From: Rhizobium pisi
GTDB lineage: Bacteria > Pseudomonadota > Alphaproteobacteria > Rhizobiales > Rhizobiaceae
Length of the DNA: 64,000 bases
Assembly (NCBI RefSeq): GCF_003938655.1
Contig: NZ_RJJT01000021.1
Coordinates: forward strand, 50,755 to 114,754
Reading direction: 5' to 3'
Below the pieces are notes generated by a model. That model did no database searches and was not told the origin of the DNA. It saw nothing but the letters and a program-made list of their open reading frames with translations. Below, in pieces: positions 17,160 through 25,615 of the stretch. The first letter of the stretch is position 1, and each line of letters begins with the position of its first letter. The position numbers and the translations under genes were made by a program.

Positions 17160-18422
17160 TCAGATATCCAGCTTGTCGATCATCGGTTGCGTGATCAGGC
17201 AGATGCCGCTTTCCGTCCGGCGAAAGCGCTTGGCGTCGAGCTCGGGATCCTCACCGACGACAAGGCCTTCCGGAATGACGACACCGTGGTCGATCACCAC
17301 GTTCTTGAGCTGTGCGCGCCGTCCGATCTTCACGTTCGGCAGGATGACCGCCCCTTCCAGCTTGGAAAAGGAATTGGCCCTGACGCCGGTGAAGAGCAGG
17401 CTCTTGTTGAGGCTGGCGCCCGAGATGATGCAGTCGCCTGACACGACCGAGGACGTGGCCGAGCCGCGGCGGTCCTCGTCGTCATGGACGAATTTCGCCG
17501 GCGGAGTGATCTCGGCGTAGGTCCAGATCGGCCAGGACTTGTCGTAGATGTCGAGCTCCGGCACGATCGCCGTCAGGTCGATATTGGCCTGCCAATAGGC
17601 GTCGATCGTGCCGACGTCGCGCCAGTAGGGCTCGTGCTCGAAATCGGAGCGGACGCAGGATTTGGCAAAGCGGTGGGCGACCGCCTTACCGTTCTTGACG
17701 ATATAGGGGATGATGTCCTTGCCGAAGTCGCGGCTCGAGTTCGGATCGGCGGCATCGCGGCGCAGCGCATCGAGCAGGAACTTGGTGTGGAAGACATAGA
17801 TGCCCATCGAGGCGAGCGCGAAATCCGGCTTGTCGGGAATGGCTGGCGGATCGGCCGGCTTCTCGACGAAGGCGATGATATTGTCCTTTGCGTCGACATG
17901 CATGACGCCGAAGCCCACCGCTTCCATGCGCGGCACTTCCAGGCAACCGATGGTGACGTCGGCGCCGGAATCGACGTGCTGCTGCAGCATCCATTCATAG
18001 TCCATCTTGTAGACATGGTCGCCGGCGAGGATGACCATGTATTCGACGCCGTAATCCTCGATAATATCGATATTCTGATAGACGGCGTCGGCGGTACCTT
18101 CATACCATTGCGTCTCGGAAACGCGTTGCGAGGCGGGCAGGATGTCGAAGCTTTCGTTTCGTTCCGGGCGGAAGAAGTTCCAGCCGCGCTGCATGTGGCG
18201 GATCAGTGAATGCGCCTTGTATTGCGTGGCGACGCCGATGCGGCGAATGCCCGAATTCAGCGCGTTCGAGAGCGCGAAATCGATGATGCGCGCCTTGCCG
18301 CCGAAATAGACGGCGGGCTTGGCACGCCGGTCGGTGAGTTCCTTGAGACGGCTCCCCCTGCCGCCTGCAAGAACATAGGCCATTGCATCGCGGGCAAGTG
18401 GCTGAATACGCTTTTCTACCAT
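17160..18422 (-). CDS. glgC: Glucose-1-phosphate adenylyltransferase
   Basis: Makes ADP-glucose from ATP and glucose-1-phosphate, the committed step of bacterial glycogen synthesis. The start at 18422 has GGGAGGAG at ideal spacing and gives 420 residues, the usual length. The nucleotidyltransferase signature AYVLAGGRGSRLKELT is at the N-terminus, with KPAVYFGGKARIIDFALSN and the activator/substrate region VEYMVILAGDHVYKMDY following; a left-handed beta-helix domain occupies the C-terminus. Family enzymes are allosterically activated by glycolytic intermediates. The open frame continues 50 codons upstream without family similarity and overlaps glgB. Confidence 0.97.
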   Translation of the reverse strand: MVEKRIQPLARDAMAYVLAGGRGSRLKELTDRRAKPAVYFGGKARIIDFALSNALNSGIRRIGVATQYKAHSLIRHMQRGWNFFRPERNESFDILPASQRVSETQWYEGTADAVYQNIDIIEDYGVEYMVILAGDHVYKMDYEWMLQQHVDSGADVTIGCLEVPRMEAVGFGVMHVDAKDNIIAFVEKPADPPAIPDKPDFALASMGIYVFHTKFLLDALRRDAADPNSSRDFGKDIIPYIVKNGKAVAHRFAKSCVRSDFEHEPYWRDVGTIDAYWQANIDLTAIVPELDIYDKSWPIWTYAEITPPAKFVHDDEDRRGSATSSVVSGDCIISGASLNKSLLFTGVRANSFSKLEGAVILPNVKIGRRAQLKNVVIDHGVVIPEGLVVGEDPELDAKRFRRTESGICLITQPMIDKLDI

Positions 18423-18441
18423 TTTCTCCTCCCACCAGTCA

Positions 18442-20649
18442 CTAATTTTCAGGTTCAAGCATGATCGTCGCCAAGGGCGGCAGAGTGATCGAGCAGGTGA
18501 TGTTGCCGCCGGCATTGACGGCCTGCACGCGTCCGCCATTGCCCTTGCCGCTGCCGCCGTAAATGTCGGCATCGGTATTCAGGATTTCCCGCCAGCGGCC
18601 TGCGGAGGGCAGGCGTATCGAATAGTTCTCGCGATAGACGGGAGTAAAATTGGTGATGACGGCGATCGGTTTCTGGCCCGGCGCCTTGCGCAGCCAGGCG
18701 AAAACGGAATTTTCGCTGTCGTCGGCGACCAGCCATTCGAAGCCGTCGCCCTCGCAATCGCGCTCATACAGCGCCGGTTTGCTGCGATAGGTCAGATTGA
18801 GATCGCGCACCAGGCGGCGCATGCCCTCGTGCATGCGGTACTGAAGCAGGTTCCAGTCGAGCGACTTCTCTTCGCTCCACTCGCTCCACTGGGCGAATTC
18901 CTGGCCCATGAACAGCAGCTTCTTGCCGGGATAACCCCACATGTAGGCGTAGTAGGCGCGCAGATTGGCGAATTTCTGCCAGTCGTCGCCCGGCATCTTG
19001 GCAATCAGCGAGCCTTTCCCGTGGACGACCTCGTCATGCGACAACGGCAGGACGAAATTCTCCGAATAGGCGTAGAGCAGGCCGAAGGTGAGCTCGTTGT
19101 GATGGTGCCTGCGGTGTATGGGATCGCGGCTCATGTAGCTCAGCGTATCGTGCATGAAGCCCATGTTCCATTTGAAGCCGAAGCCGAGGCCACCCTCATG
19201 CACCGGCTGCGAGACCTTCGGCCAGGAGGTCGATTCCTCGGCGATGGTCATGACGTTGGAATTTTTGCCGTAGATGCGGATGTTGAGATCCTGCAGGAAA
19301 CGGACGGCTTCCAGGTTCTCGTTGCCGCCATATTCGTTCGGGACCCATTCGCCGTGCTTGCGGGAATAGTCGAGGTAGAGCATCGAGGCGACGGCATCGA
19401 CGCGCAGACCGTCGAGATGGAATTTCTCGGCCCAGTAGAGTGCGTTGTTGACGAGATAGGAGACGACCTCGGTGCGGCCGAAATTGTAGATCGCCGTGCT
19501 CCAGTCCGGGTGGAAGCCCTTGCGTGGATCTTCGTGCTCATAAAGCGCGGTGCCGTCGAACCAGCCAAGGCCGTGCTCGTCGGTCGGGAAATGCGCCGGC
19601 ACCCAGTCGAGGATGACGCCGATGCCGACCTTGTGGCAGCCGTTGACGAAACGGGCAAAACCTTCCGGCTCGCCGAAACGGGCGGTCGGTGCATAGAGGC
19701 CAGTCGTTTGGTAACCCCAGGAGGGATCGTAGGGATACTCGGTGATCGGCAGGAATTCGATATGGGTGAAGCCCATGTCGGCGCAATAGGGGATGAGGCT
19801 GGAGGCGAGCTCGTCCCAGGAAAGCATCGTGCCGTCCTGACGGCGCTGCCAGGAAGCGGCGTGCACCTCGTAGATCGTGATCGGCTGACGGCGCTTGTCG
19901 GCCTCGCGCCAGTGCTTCAGATGGGCTTCGTCTTCCCATTCCTGCACCAGCTCGGCGGCGGTGATGGAAGCGGTCTTCGGCCTGAGCTCGCTGCGGCGGG
20001 CGAAAGGATCGGCCTTCAGTGGCAGCAGGACGCCGTCCTGGCCACGGATCTCGAACTTGTAGGCAACGCCAAGCGGGACATCGGGGGCGAAGATCTCCCA
20101 GATGCCGCTGTCGGCGCGGAAGCGCATCACGTGGCGGCGGCCGTCCCAATTGTTGAAATCGCCGACGACGGAAACGCGCTGCGCATTCGGCGCCCAGACG
20201 GCGAAGTGGATGCCCTGGGCGCCGTCATGCTTGATGAGATGGGCGCCCATCTTGTCGAATAGGCGAAGATGCGAGCCTTCACGGGCGAAATAATCATCCA
20301 TCGGCCCGAGCACCGGACCGAAGCTGTAGGGGTCGGTCACGGCCCATTCGGCATCGCCGCGCCGGGCGCGGTAACGCACCGGCTGGAGCTTGGTCAGCGA
20401 AACCGGGCCGGCGAAGAAGCCGTCGCCATGGAGTTGCTTCAGTTCGCCGATGACGCTGCCATCCAGCGTCATGGCGGTCGCTTCCTCGGCACCCGGGATG
20501 AAGCACCGGGCGACAAAAGCGTCGCCGGCCTGGTGCACACCTAGGACGGCAAAGGGATTGGAATGCGAGCCGGCAAGGATCGCCGCGATTTCTTCTGCCG
20601 AAACTTCCCAGGAAAGCTTTACTTCAGGGACTGTTTTCGGCGTTTTCAT
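18442..20649 (-). CDS. glgB: 1,4-alpha-glucan branching enzyme
   Basis: GH13 branching enzyme of 735 residues that introduces alpha-1,6 linkages. It has an N-terminal domain (about 15-115), a CBM48 domain (about 125-225; HFAVWAPNAQRVSVVGDFN) and the catalytic barrel. Active-site motifs are DWVPAHFPTDEHGL, DGLRVDAVASMLYLDY (nucleophile), TIAEESTSWP (acid/base) and LPLSHDEVVHGKGSL. Its ATG overlaps the glgP stop by four bases (ATGA), indicating coupled translation, and GGAGAG precedes it inside the end of glgP. glgC follows after 19 bp. Confidence 0.97.
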   Translation of the reverse strand: MKTPKTVPEVKLSWEVSAEEIAAILAGSHSNPFAVLGVHQAGDAFVARCFIPGAEEATAMTLDGSVIGELKQLHGDGFFAGPVSLTKLQPVRYRARRGDAEWAVTDPYSFGPVLGPMDDYFAREGSHLRLFDKMGAHLIKHDGAQGIHFAVWAPNAQRVSVVGDFNNWDGRRHVMRFRADSGIWEIFAPDVPLGVAYKFEIRGQDGVLLPLKADPFARRSELRPKTASITAAELVQEWEDEAHLKHWREADKRRQPITIYEVHAASWQRRQDGTMLSWDELASSLIPYCADMGFTHIEFLPITEYPYDPSWGYQTTGLYAPTARFGEPEGFARFVNGCHKVGIGVILDWVPAHFPTDEHGLGWFDGTALYEHEDPRKGFHPDWSTAIYNFGRTEVVSYLVNNALYWAEKFHLDGLRVDAVASMLYLDYSRKHGEWVPNEYGGNENLEAVRFLQDLNIRIYGKNSNVMTIAEESTSWPKVSQPVHEGGLGFGFKWNMGFMHDTLSYMSRDPIHRRHHHNELTFGLLYAYSENFVLPLSHDEVVHGKGSLIAKMPGDDWQKFANLRAYYAYMWGYPGKKLLFMGQEFAQWSEWSEEKSLDWNLLQYRMHEGMRRLVRDLNLTYRSKPALYERDCEGDGFEWLVADDSENSVFAWLRKAPGQKPIAVITNFTPVYRENYSIRLPSAGRWREILNTDADIYGGSGKGNGGRVQAVNAGGNITCSITLPPLATIMLEPEN

Positions 20650-23108
20650 CCGGCTCTCCAGATTTCGTCTGCATATTGCCTGATGGTGCGGTCGGAAGAG
20701 AACCAGCCCATCCGCGCCGTATTGTTGATCGTCTTGGTGTACCAGGCGGACTGGTTGGTCCAGATCTGGTCGACCTCACGCTGGGCCTGGGCATAGGCGT
20801 CGAAATCGGCGGCAACCATGAACCAATCGTGCGAATAGATGCCGTCGATCAGCGCCGTGTAACGGTTTCGGTCGTCAGGCGAGAAGACGCCGGAGCCGAT
20901 GGCCGCGAGCGCCTGGGCGAGTTCGCGAGAATTCTCGATGATGGCGCGGGGATTGTGGCCATCGCTGCGGACTTTCGACACCTCGTCGGCCGTGAGGCCG
21001 AAGATGACGATGTTGTCCGCGCCGACATTGTCGCGCATCTCGACATTGGCGCCGTCGAGCGTGCCGATCGTCAGCGCGCCGTTGAGGCCGAACTTCATGT
21101 TGCCGGTGCCGGATGCTTCCATGCCGGCGGTCGAGATCTGCTCGGAGAGGTCGGCGGCCGGAACCATGACTTCGGCAAGCGATACATTGTAGTTCGGGAC
21201 GAAGACGACCTTCAGCAGGCCGCGTACCGACGGATCGTTGTTGATCGTGCGGGCGACGTCGTTGATCAGCTTGATGATGAGCTTGGCGTTGTAATAACTC
21301 GGTGCCGCCTTGCCGGCGAAGAGCTTGACGCGCGGCACCCAGTCGAGCTCGGGATGCGAGCGGATCTGATCGTAGAGGGCGACGGCCTCGATAATGTTCA
21401 GCAGCTGGCGCTTGTATTCGTGGATGCGCTTGATCTGGATGTCGAACATCGCCGACGGATCGAGCTTCACGCCCATGCGACTGGCAACGAGATTGGAGAG
21501 CGCCACCTTGTTGGCGCGCTTCACCGCCGCGAACTTCTGCTGGAAGGTCGGATCGGAAGAATGCACGTCGAGCGCGCGCAGCTTTTCGGCGTCATCGAGG
21601 AATTCGTCGCCGATCGCCTCGCGGATCAGCCCGGTGAGGCCGGGATTACACTGCTGCAGCCAGCGGCGCGGGGTGATGCCGTTGGTCTTGTTGTTGATGC
21701 GATCGGGATAGAGTTTGTGCAGGTCGGCGAAAACAGTCACCTTCATCAAGTCGGTGTGCAGGGCCGACACGCCGTTGATCGAATGCGAGCCGACGAAAGC
21801 AAGGTTGCCCATGCGCACGCGGCGATCGCCGCTCTCCTCGATCAGCGAGATCGAGCGAATTTCTCCATCGGAGAAGTTCTTGCCCTTGCGGGCGTCGAGA
21901 AGGATCTTGGCATTGATTGCGTAAACGATCTGCATGTGGCGCGGCAGCAGGCGCTCGAAGAGCGGAACCGGCCAGCTTTCCAGCGCTTCCGGCAGAAGCG
22001 TATGGTTGGTGTAGGAAAAGGTGCGGCGGGTAATATCCCAGGCCTGCTCGAAATCCATGCCGTGCACGTCGCAGAGCAGGCGCACCAGTTCGGCGACCGA
22101 GACGGCCGGATGGGTGTCGTTCAGCTGGATCGCCACCTTATCCGGCAGCGAGGTGAAATCGTCATATTGCTGCAGGTGGCGGCGCAGAATGTCCTGCAGC
22201 GAGGCGGACGAGAAGAAGAACTCCTGGCGCAGGCGCAGTTCCTGGCCTGCAGGCGTCGCGTCGGCAGGATAGAGAACCCGGGTCAGGCTTTCTGCCTTGT
22301 TGCTTTCGCGCAGCGCCCCGATGTGATCGCCGGCATTGAAGGCGTCGAGCAGGATCGGATCGATCGGCTGCGCCGACCAGAGGCGCAGCGTATTGACGCG
22401 TTTTCCCCGCCAGCCGACGGCCGGCGTATCGAAGGCGGCGGCGATGACGCGCTCGGCCGGTTTCCACACATAGCGCGGCTGATCGTCATGGGTGGTGATG
22501 AATTCGACGGCGCCGCCGAAGCCGATTTCATAGGAGCTCTCACGGCGCTCGAACTCCCAGGGATTGCCGTGGGCAAGCCAGTTTTCGGGCAGTTCCACCT
22601 GCCAGCCGTCGGCCAGCTGCTGACGGAAGAGGCCGTGGACATAGCGGATGCCGTAGCCATAGGCCGGAACGTCGACGGTTGCCATGCTCTCCATGAAGCA
22701 GGCGGCGAGACGCCCGAGGCCGCCGTTGCCGAGCGCGGCATCCGGCTCCAGGCCTGCAATGACGTTGACGTCGACCCCGAGCGAGGCGAGCGCATCGCGC
22801 ACCTGTTCCATCAGGCCGAGGTTGGAGACGGCGTCGCGCATCAGGCGGCCGATGAGGAATTCGAGGGAAAGATAATAGACGCGCTTGGCGCCGGTCGCAT
22901 AGACTTCGCGCGTGGAAGCCATCCACTTGTCAATGATGCGGTCGCGCACCACAAGGATCGTCGCCGTCAGCCAGTCATGCGGCTTTGCCACCTTGGCATC
23001 CTTGCCGATGCGGTAGGTCAGGCGTTCGATGATTTCTTCGGCGAGAATTTCCGGCTTTGAGCTGCGGGGAGCGGGAGAGGGGATAACCGGCTTGGAAACA
23101 GTGTTCAT
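20646..23108 (-). CDS. glgP: Glycogen phosphorylase
   Basis: Releases glucose-1-phosphate from glycogen chain ends using pyridoxal phosphate. The 820-residue product contains ALGNGGLGRLAACFMESMAT near the N-terminus, the IQLNDTHPA segment, KTNGITPRRWL, and the PLP-lysine region EASGTGNMKFGLNGALTIG (lysine in GNMKF). It opens the six-gene minus-strand operon glgP-glgB-glgC-glgA-pgm-glgX, so breakdown and synthesis enzymes share one message and any balance must be largely post-transcriptional or allosteric. The 275 bp upstream hold a terminator hairpin and a possible EcfG promoter. Confidence 0.97.
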   Translation of the reverse strand: MNTVSKPVIPSPAPRSSKPEILAEEIIERLTYRIGKDAKVAKPHDWLTATILVVRDRIIDKWMASTREVYATGAKRVYYLSLEFLIGRLMRDAVSNLGLMEQVRDALASLGVDVNVIAGLEPDAALGNGGLGRLAACFMESMATVDVPAYGYGIRYVHGLFRQQLADGWQVELPENWLAHGNPWEFERRESSYEIGFGGAVEFITTHDDQPRYVWKPAERVIAAAFDTPAVGWRGKRVNTLRLWSAQPIDPILLDAFNAGDHIGALRESNKAESLTRVLYPADATPAGQELRLRQEFFFSSASLQDILRRHLQQYDDFTSLPDKVAIQLNDTHPAVSVAELVRLLCDVHGMDFEQAWDITRRTFSYTNHTLLPEALESWPVPLFERLLPRHMQIVYAINAKILLDARKGKNFSDGEIRSISLIEESGDRRVRMGNLAFVGSHSINGVSALHTDLMKVTVFADLHKLYPDRINNKTNGITPRRWLQQCNPGLTGLIREAIGDEFLDDAEKLRALDVHSSDPTFQQKFAAVKRANKVALSNLVASRMGVKLDPSAMFDIQIKRIHEYKRQLLNIIEAVALYDQIRSHPELDWVPRVKLFAGKAAPSYYNAKLIIKLINDVARTINNDPSVRGLLKVVFVPNYNVSLAEVMVPAADLSEQISTAGMEASGTGNMKFGLNGALTIGTLDGANVEMRDNVGADNIVIFGLTADEVSKVRSDGHNPRAIIENSRELAQALAAIGSGVFSPDDRNRYTALIDGIYSHDWFMVAADFDAYAQAQREVDQIWTNQSAWYTKTINNTARMGWFSSDRTIRQYADEIWRAG

Positions 23109-23319
23109 CGTCAGATCTCGCCAATTTTAATTTGGTTTCAGGATGTTATGCCTGATGCAATCAATTTGTCGCTTGCGCTGCCGACAGTTTATGCATCGTT
23201 ACCAAGCACTTGCAACAAGGGATTTGGACAAACGAAAAATTTGCGAAACCTTCATATTCACGTCGTTCAAAGGGGTTGATTCCAATCGCTTTTCTCGATC
23301 TGATGCGTGGGATAGTGAT

Positions 23320-23345
23320 AACGAAAAGCCGCGCCGGTTTGTTCC
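23320..23345 (-). promoter_or_regulatory. Possible EcfG (RpoE2-type) promoter upstream of glgP
   Basis: Reading the minus strand, GGAAC (23345-23341) is followed after exactly 17 bases by CGTT (23323-23320), fitting the general-stress sigma consensus GGAAC-N16/17-CGTT. It points toward glgP, with about 210 nt to the start codon. It coincides with a terminator stem-loop, so chance agreement is a real possibility. Confidence 0.35.
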
Positions 23346-23359
23346 CGCGCGGCTTTTCG
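23322..23359 (-). terminator. Strong intrinsic terminator after the vWA gene
   Basis: A perfect 13-bp stem (CGAAAAGCCGCGC with its complement) around a 12-base loop lies 25 bp past the stop of the vWA gene. The A-rich start of the stem makes the 3' side T-rich when read on the minus strand. It should separate that gene from the glg operon. Confidence 0.8.
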
Positions 23360-23383
23360 TTTGGCTCTTTCACTGCGGCGTTG

Positions 23384-24619
23384 TCAGTTCGTCAAGCGCG
23401 TCACCTGTGCGGAAGCCTTCGCCCCGATCGCCTTGAACGCGGCCAGCAGGTCTTCCATTTTTTCCGCCTGGAAATAATGGGCGTCATCGGAGGCGCAATA
23501 ATGCAGCAGCGCCTGTCCGCCCTCGGGCGCCATGAAAGCGATCGTATAGATTTCGATGCCCTTGGACTTCGCGGTGTCACATGTCGATTTGGTCAAGGTG
23601 TCGTATGACCGGCCGCCACGGCTATCGTCGTTATTATCGCCGTCCGTCATGAAGACGATGTATTTTTTGGGCACTTGTCCGGTTTTCTGCTTGTGGGCGG
23701 CGTCCTCGGCATCGTTGCCGGCAGCGTTTTTGGCAGTCAGGGACGAATAGGCCGTGCTCACGGCGCCGCTTGAATTCGTGCCGCCTCCGGTCTGAAGTGC
23801 GTTGACATAGCTGGTGACGCCGGTGGTTCCCCATGCAAGATTGCTTGGCGTGTACTGGACCAGATCGTAGGAAACGGCCCCGGTGCGTACATATTCGGCG
23901 TTGGGATCGGCGCTGTTGAGTTGGCTGAAGAGGTTTCCGGCCGCGATCTTCAGCGCCTCTATCTTTGTGTAGTACTTTGTGCGGCTGCCGGTGCAGGTGT
24001 CGAAAACCCACTTGTCCTTCTTATTGTAGTGACCGTTGCAGTCATAGGTGAATGGTTCCGTTGGATCGTCCTCATTGACGGTCGCCGTAGGATCTCCCAT
24101 CGACCCCGATTTATCGAGCGCGAGGTACATGGAAATCGAACCCTGGCTTTGCGAATGGCCGCTGGTCGTCGTGCCCGACGTTGAAAGATGCTGCGTGCTG
24201 AAGCCGATCGCCTGCATGAGTGGATTGACCGCTAGATCATAGCTCGGTGAAACCGTCACCTGGTAGGTTGTCGACTTGCCCGATGTAGTCGTCTGGACAT
24301 TGACGACGGTCGCGTTCTGGATATCGACGCCAGTCTGCAGGTAGTTCGCCATTTGCCCGGCGACGAAATTCCGCGCGAAGGTCTCAGCCTGCGAGGTTTG
24401 GATCGTGCCGTTCGCCAAGGCGGTAGCGGTTGCCAGCGCAGCCGAATCGGCTGCTTCCTGCAACTGTTGTTTCGAGAGCAAAATATCGCCCACCTGGATC
24501 GCCATGCCGGCAGCGCCAAGAAGAACGGGCATCAGGATCGCGGTCATGACGCCGAAGTTACCGCCTCGATCGCTGAACATGCGTCGCAGGCAGGGATGCA
24601 AAAAGGAGGTGCTCATCAT
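23384..24619 (-). CDS. TadG-like protein with von Willebrand factor A domain
   Basis: Exported, membrane-anchored protein of about 411 residues. The N-terminus matches TadE/TadG-type proteins (RGGNFGVMTAILMPVLLGAAG, a hydrophobic helix preceded by an Arg-Gly motif), followed by QQLQEAADSAALATATALA, typical of the group. A vWA domain occupies about 160-400 with a MIDAS motif DKSGS near residue 169 and the later MTDGDNNDD metal-site loop. Starts GTG 24625, ATG 24619 and ATG 24616 are all possible; the AGG upstream suits the last two. No other tad or flp pilus gene is adjacent, so this is an orphan paralogue. A surface or periplasmic adhesion or structural role is inferred. Confidence 0.85.
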   Translation of the reverse strand: MMSTSFLHPCLRRMFSDRGGNFGVMTAILMPVLLGAAGMAIQVGDILLSKQQLQEAADSAALATATALANGTIQTSQAETFARNFVAGQMANYLQTGVDIQNATVVNVQTTTSGKSTTYQVTVSPSYDLAVNPLMQAIGFSTQHLSTSGTTTSGHSQSQGSISMYLALDKSGSMGDPTATVNEDDPTEPFTYDCNGHYNKKDKWVFDTCTGSRTKYYTKIEALKIAAGNLFSQLNSADPNAEYVRTGAVSYDLVQYTPSNLAWGTTGVTSYVNALQTGGGTNSSGAVSTAYSSLTAKNAAGNDAEDAAHKQKTGQVPKKYIVFMTDGDNNDDSRGGRSYDTLTKSTCDTAKSKGIEIYTIAFMAPEGGQALLHYCASDDAHYFQAEKMEDLLAAFKAIGAKASAQVTRLTN

Positions 24620-24730
24620 GTTCACCTAACTGGAAACCCTGTGGGGTGATTTACGCACGCCTCTCCTTTCCGGCGTTCTTACGGCGTCAATACAATTTTA
24701 ACGAATTGGCGGTTTTTTCCAGTTTTGGGA

Positions 24731-25615
24731 TTATTTCAGCGGGATCACGTCGACCGCCTGGACGGCGCGCTGGCCGCCATAGCTTTTCAAGACGCCGATG
24801 ACGGGGACGACGTCGGAATAGTCCCGGCCGTAGGCAACGACGATGTGGTCCATGCCGGCCGGGATGTTGTTGGTCGGGTCGAGTTCGATCCAGCCGATCG
24901 TCTCGCCGCACCAGATCCGCACCCAGGCATGCATGGCGTCCGCCCCTTCCAGCCGTTCCTTGCCGGGTGGTGGGATGGTGCGCAGGAAACCGGAGACGTA
25001 GCCCGCCGGAATGCCGAGGCTTCGAAGCGCCAGGATCATGATGTGGGTGAAATCCTGGCAGACGCCGCGCTTCAGCCTGAAAGCCTCAAGCGGAGTCGTG
25101 TCGACGGTCGTCGCCTCGGGATCGTAGGTGAAATCCTTGTTGACGCGGGCACAAAGCGCATGGGCGATCTGCATTGCCGTCAGCTCCGGCCTGGCGCAGC
25201 TTCGCGCATAGTCGGAGATTTCGCGCGCTTGCGTCAGGCGCGGGCTGTTGCCGAGGAAGTGGTGCGGCGAATCCGGCGCCAGCGACCAGATTCCCGATAT
25301 CTCCTCCGGCAGGTCGGCAAGCAGCGGCGAGAAATCGGCGGCGATCGGCTGGCTTTCGACCTGTACGCGGGCTTGCATGCGAATATCAAGCGCCTCATGC
25401 GGCGCCCGCAGCATGAAGGAGGTGGCGGGATGATCGAAGAAATCGACGAAATGCGACTGTTCGTCCGGCGTCGGCGAGATGGTAATGGACCCGGCGACCA
25501 GGCGCTGGCGGTTCGCCAGCGACAGCGGCATCAGGCGCATGATGTGACGGGCGCCGGAGGCCGGCACGTCGTAGCTGTAACCCATGCGGAGGGAAAGATC
25601 GTAGAGCATCGCCAT
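24731..25615 (-). CDS. Transglutaminase-like cysteine peptidase of the ATP-grasp/alpha-E cluster
   Basis: Protein of 294 residues from the ATG at 25615. The N-terminal half (about 1-130) is the beta-sandwich domain that precedes this transglutaminase group; the core follows with the catalytic triad Cys186 (RGVCQDFTH), His229 (DAMHAWVRIW) and Asp246 (ELDPTNN). It has no signal peptide, so it is cytosolic. Its start codon overlaps the stop of the upstream ATP-grasp/alpha-E gene (TGATG), which implies coupled translation. In this family the enzyme is predicted to cleave or form amide bonds on a peptide-like product made by the partner ligases. No substrate is known to me. Confidence 0.88.
   Translation of the reverse strand: MAMLYDLSLRMGYSYDVPASGARHIMRLMPLSLANRQRLVAGSITISPTPDEQSHFVDFFDHPATSFMLRAPHEALDIRMQARVQVESQPIAADFSPLLADLPEEISGIWSLAPDSPHHFLGNSPRLTQAREISDYARSCARPELTAMQIAHALCARVNKDFTYDPEATTVDTTPLEAFRLKRGVCQDFTHIMILALRSLGIPAGYVSGFLRTIPPPGKERLEGADAMHAWVRIWCGETIGWIELDPTNNIPAGMDHIVVAYGRDYSDVVPVIGVLKSYGGQRAVQAVDVIPLK

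Noticed and set aside
20676..23060. A 794-codon plus-strand frame opposite glgP
   Set aside because: Shadow of glgP; composition is typical of antisense frames and no motif is present.
23161..23373. A 70-codon minus-strand frame between the vWA gene and glgP
   Set aside because: It runs through the terminator stem and has no similarity or good start; more likely non-coding.
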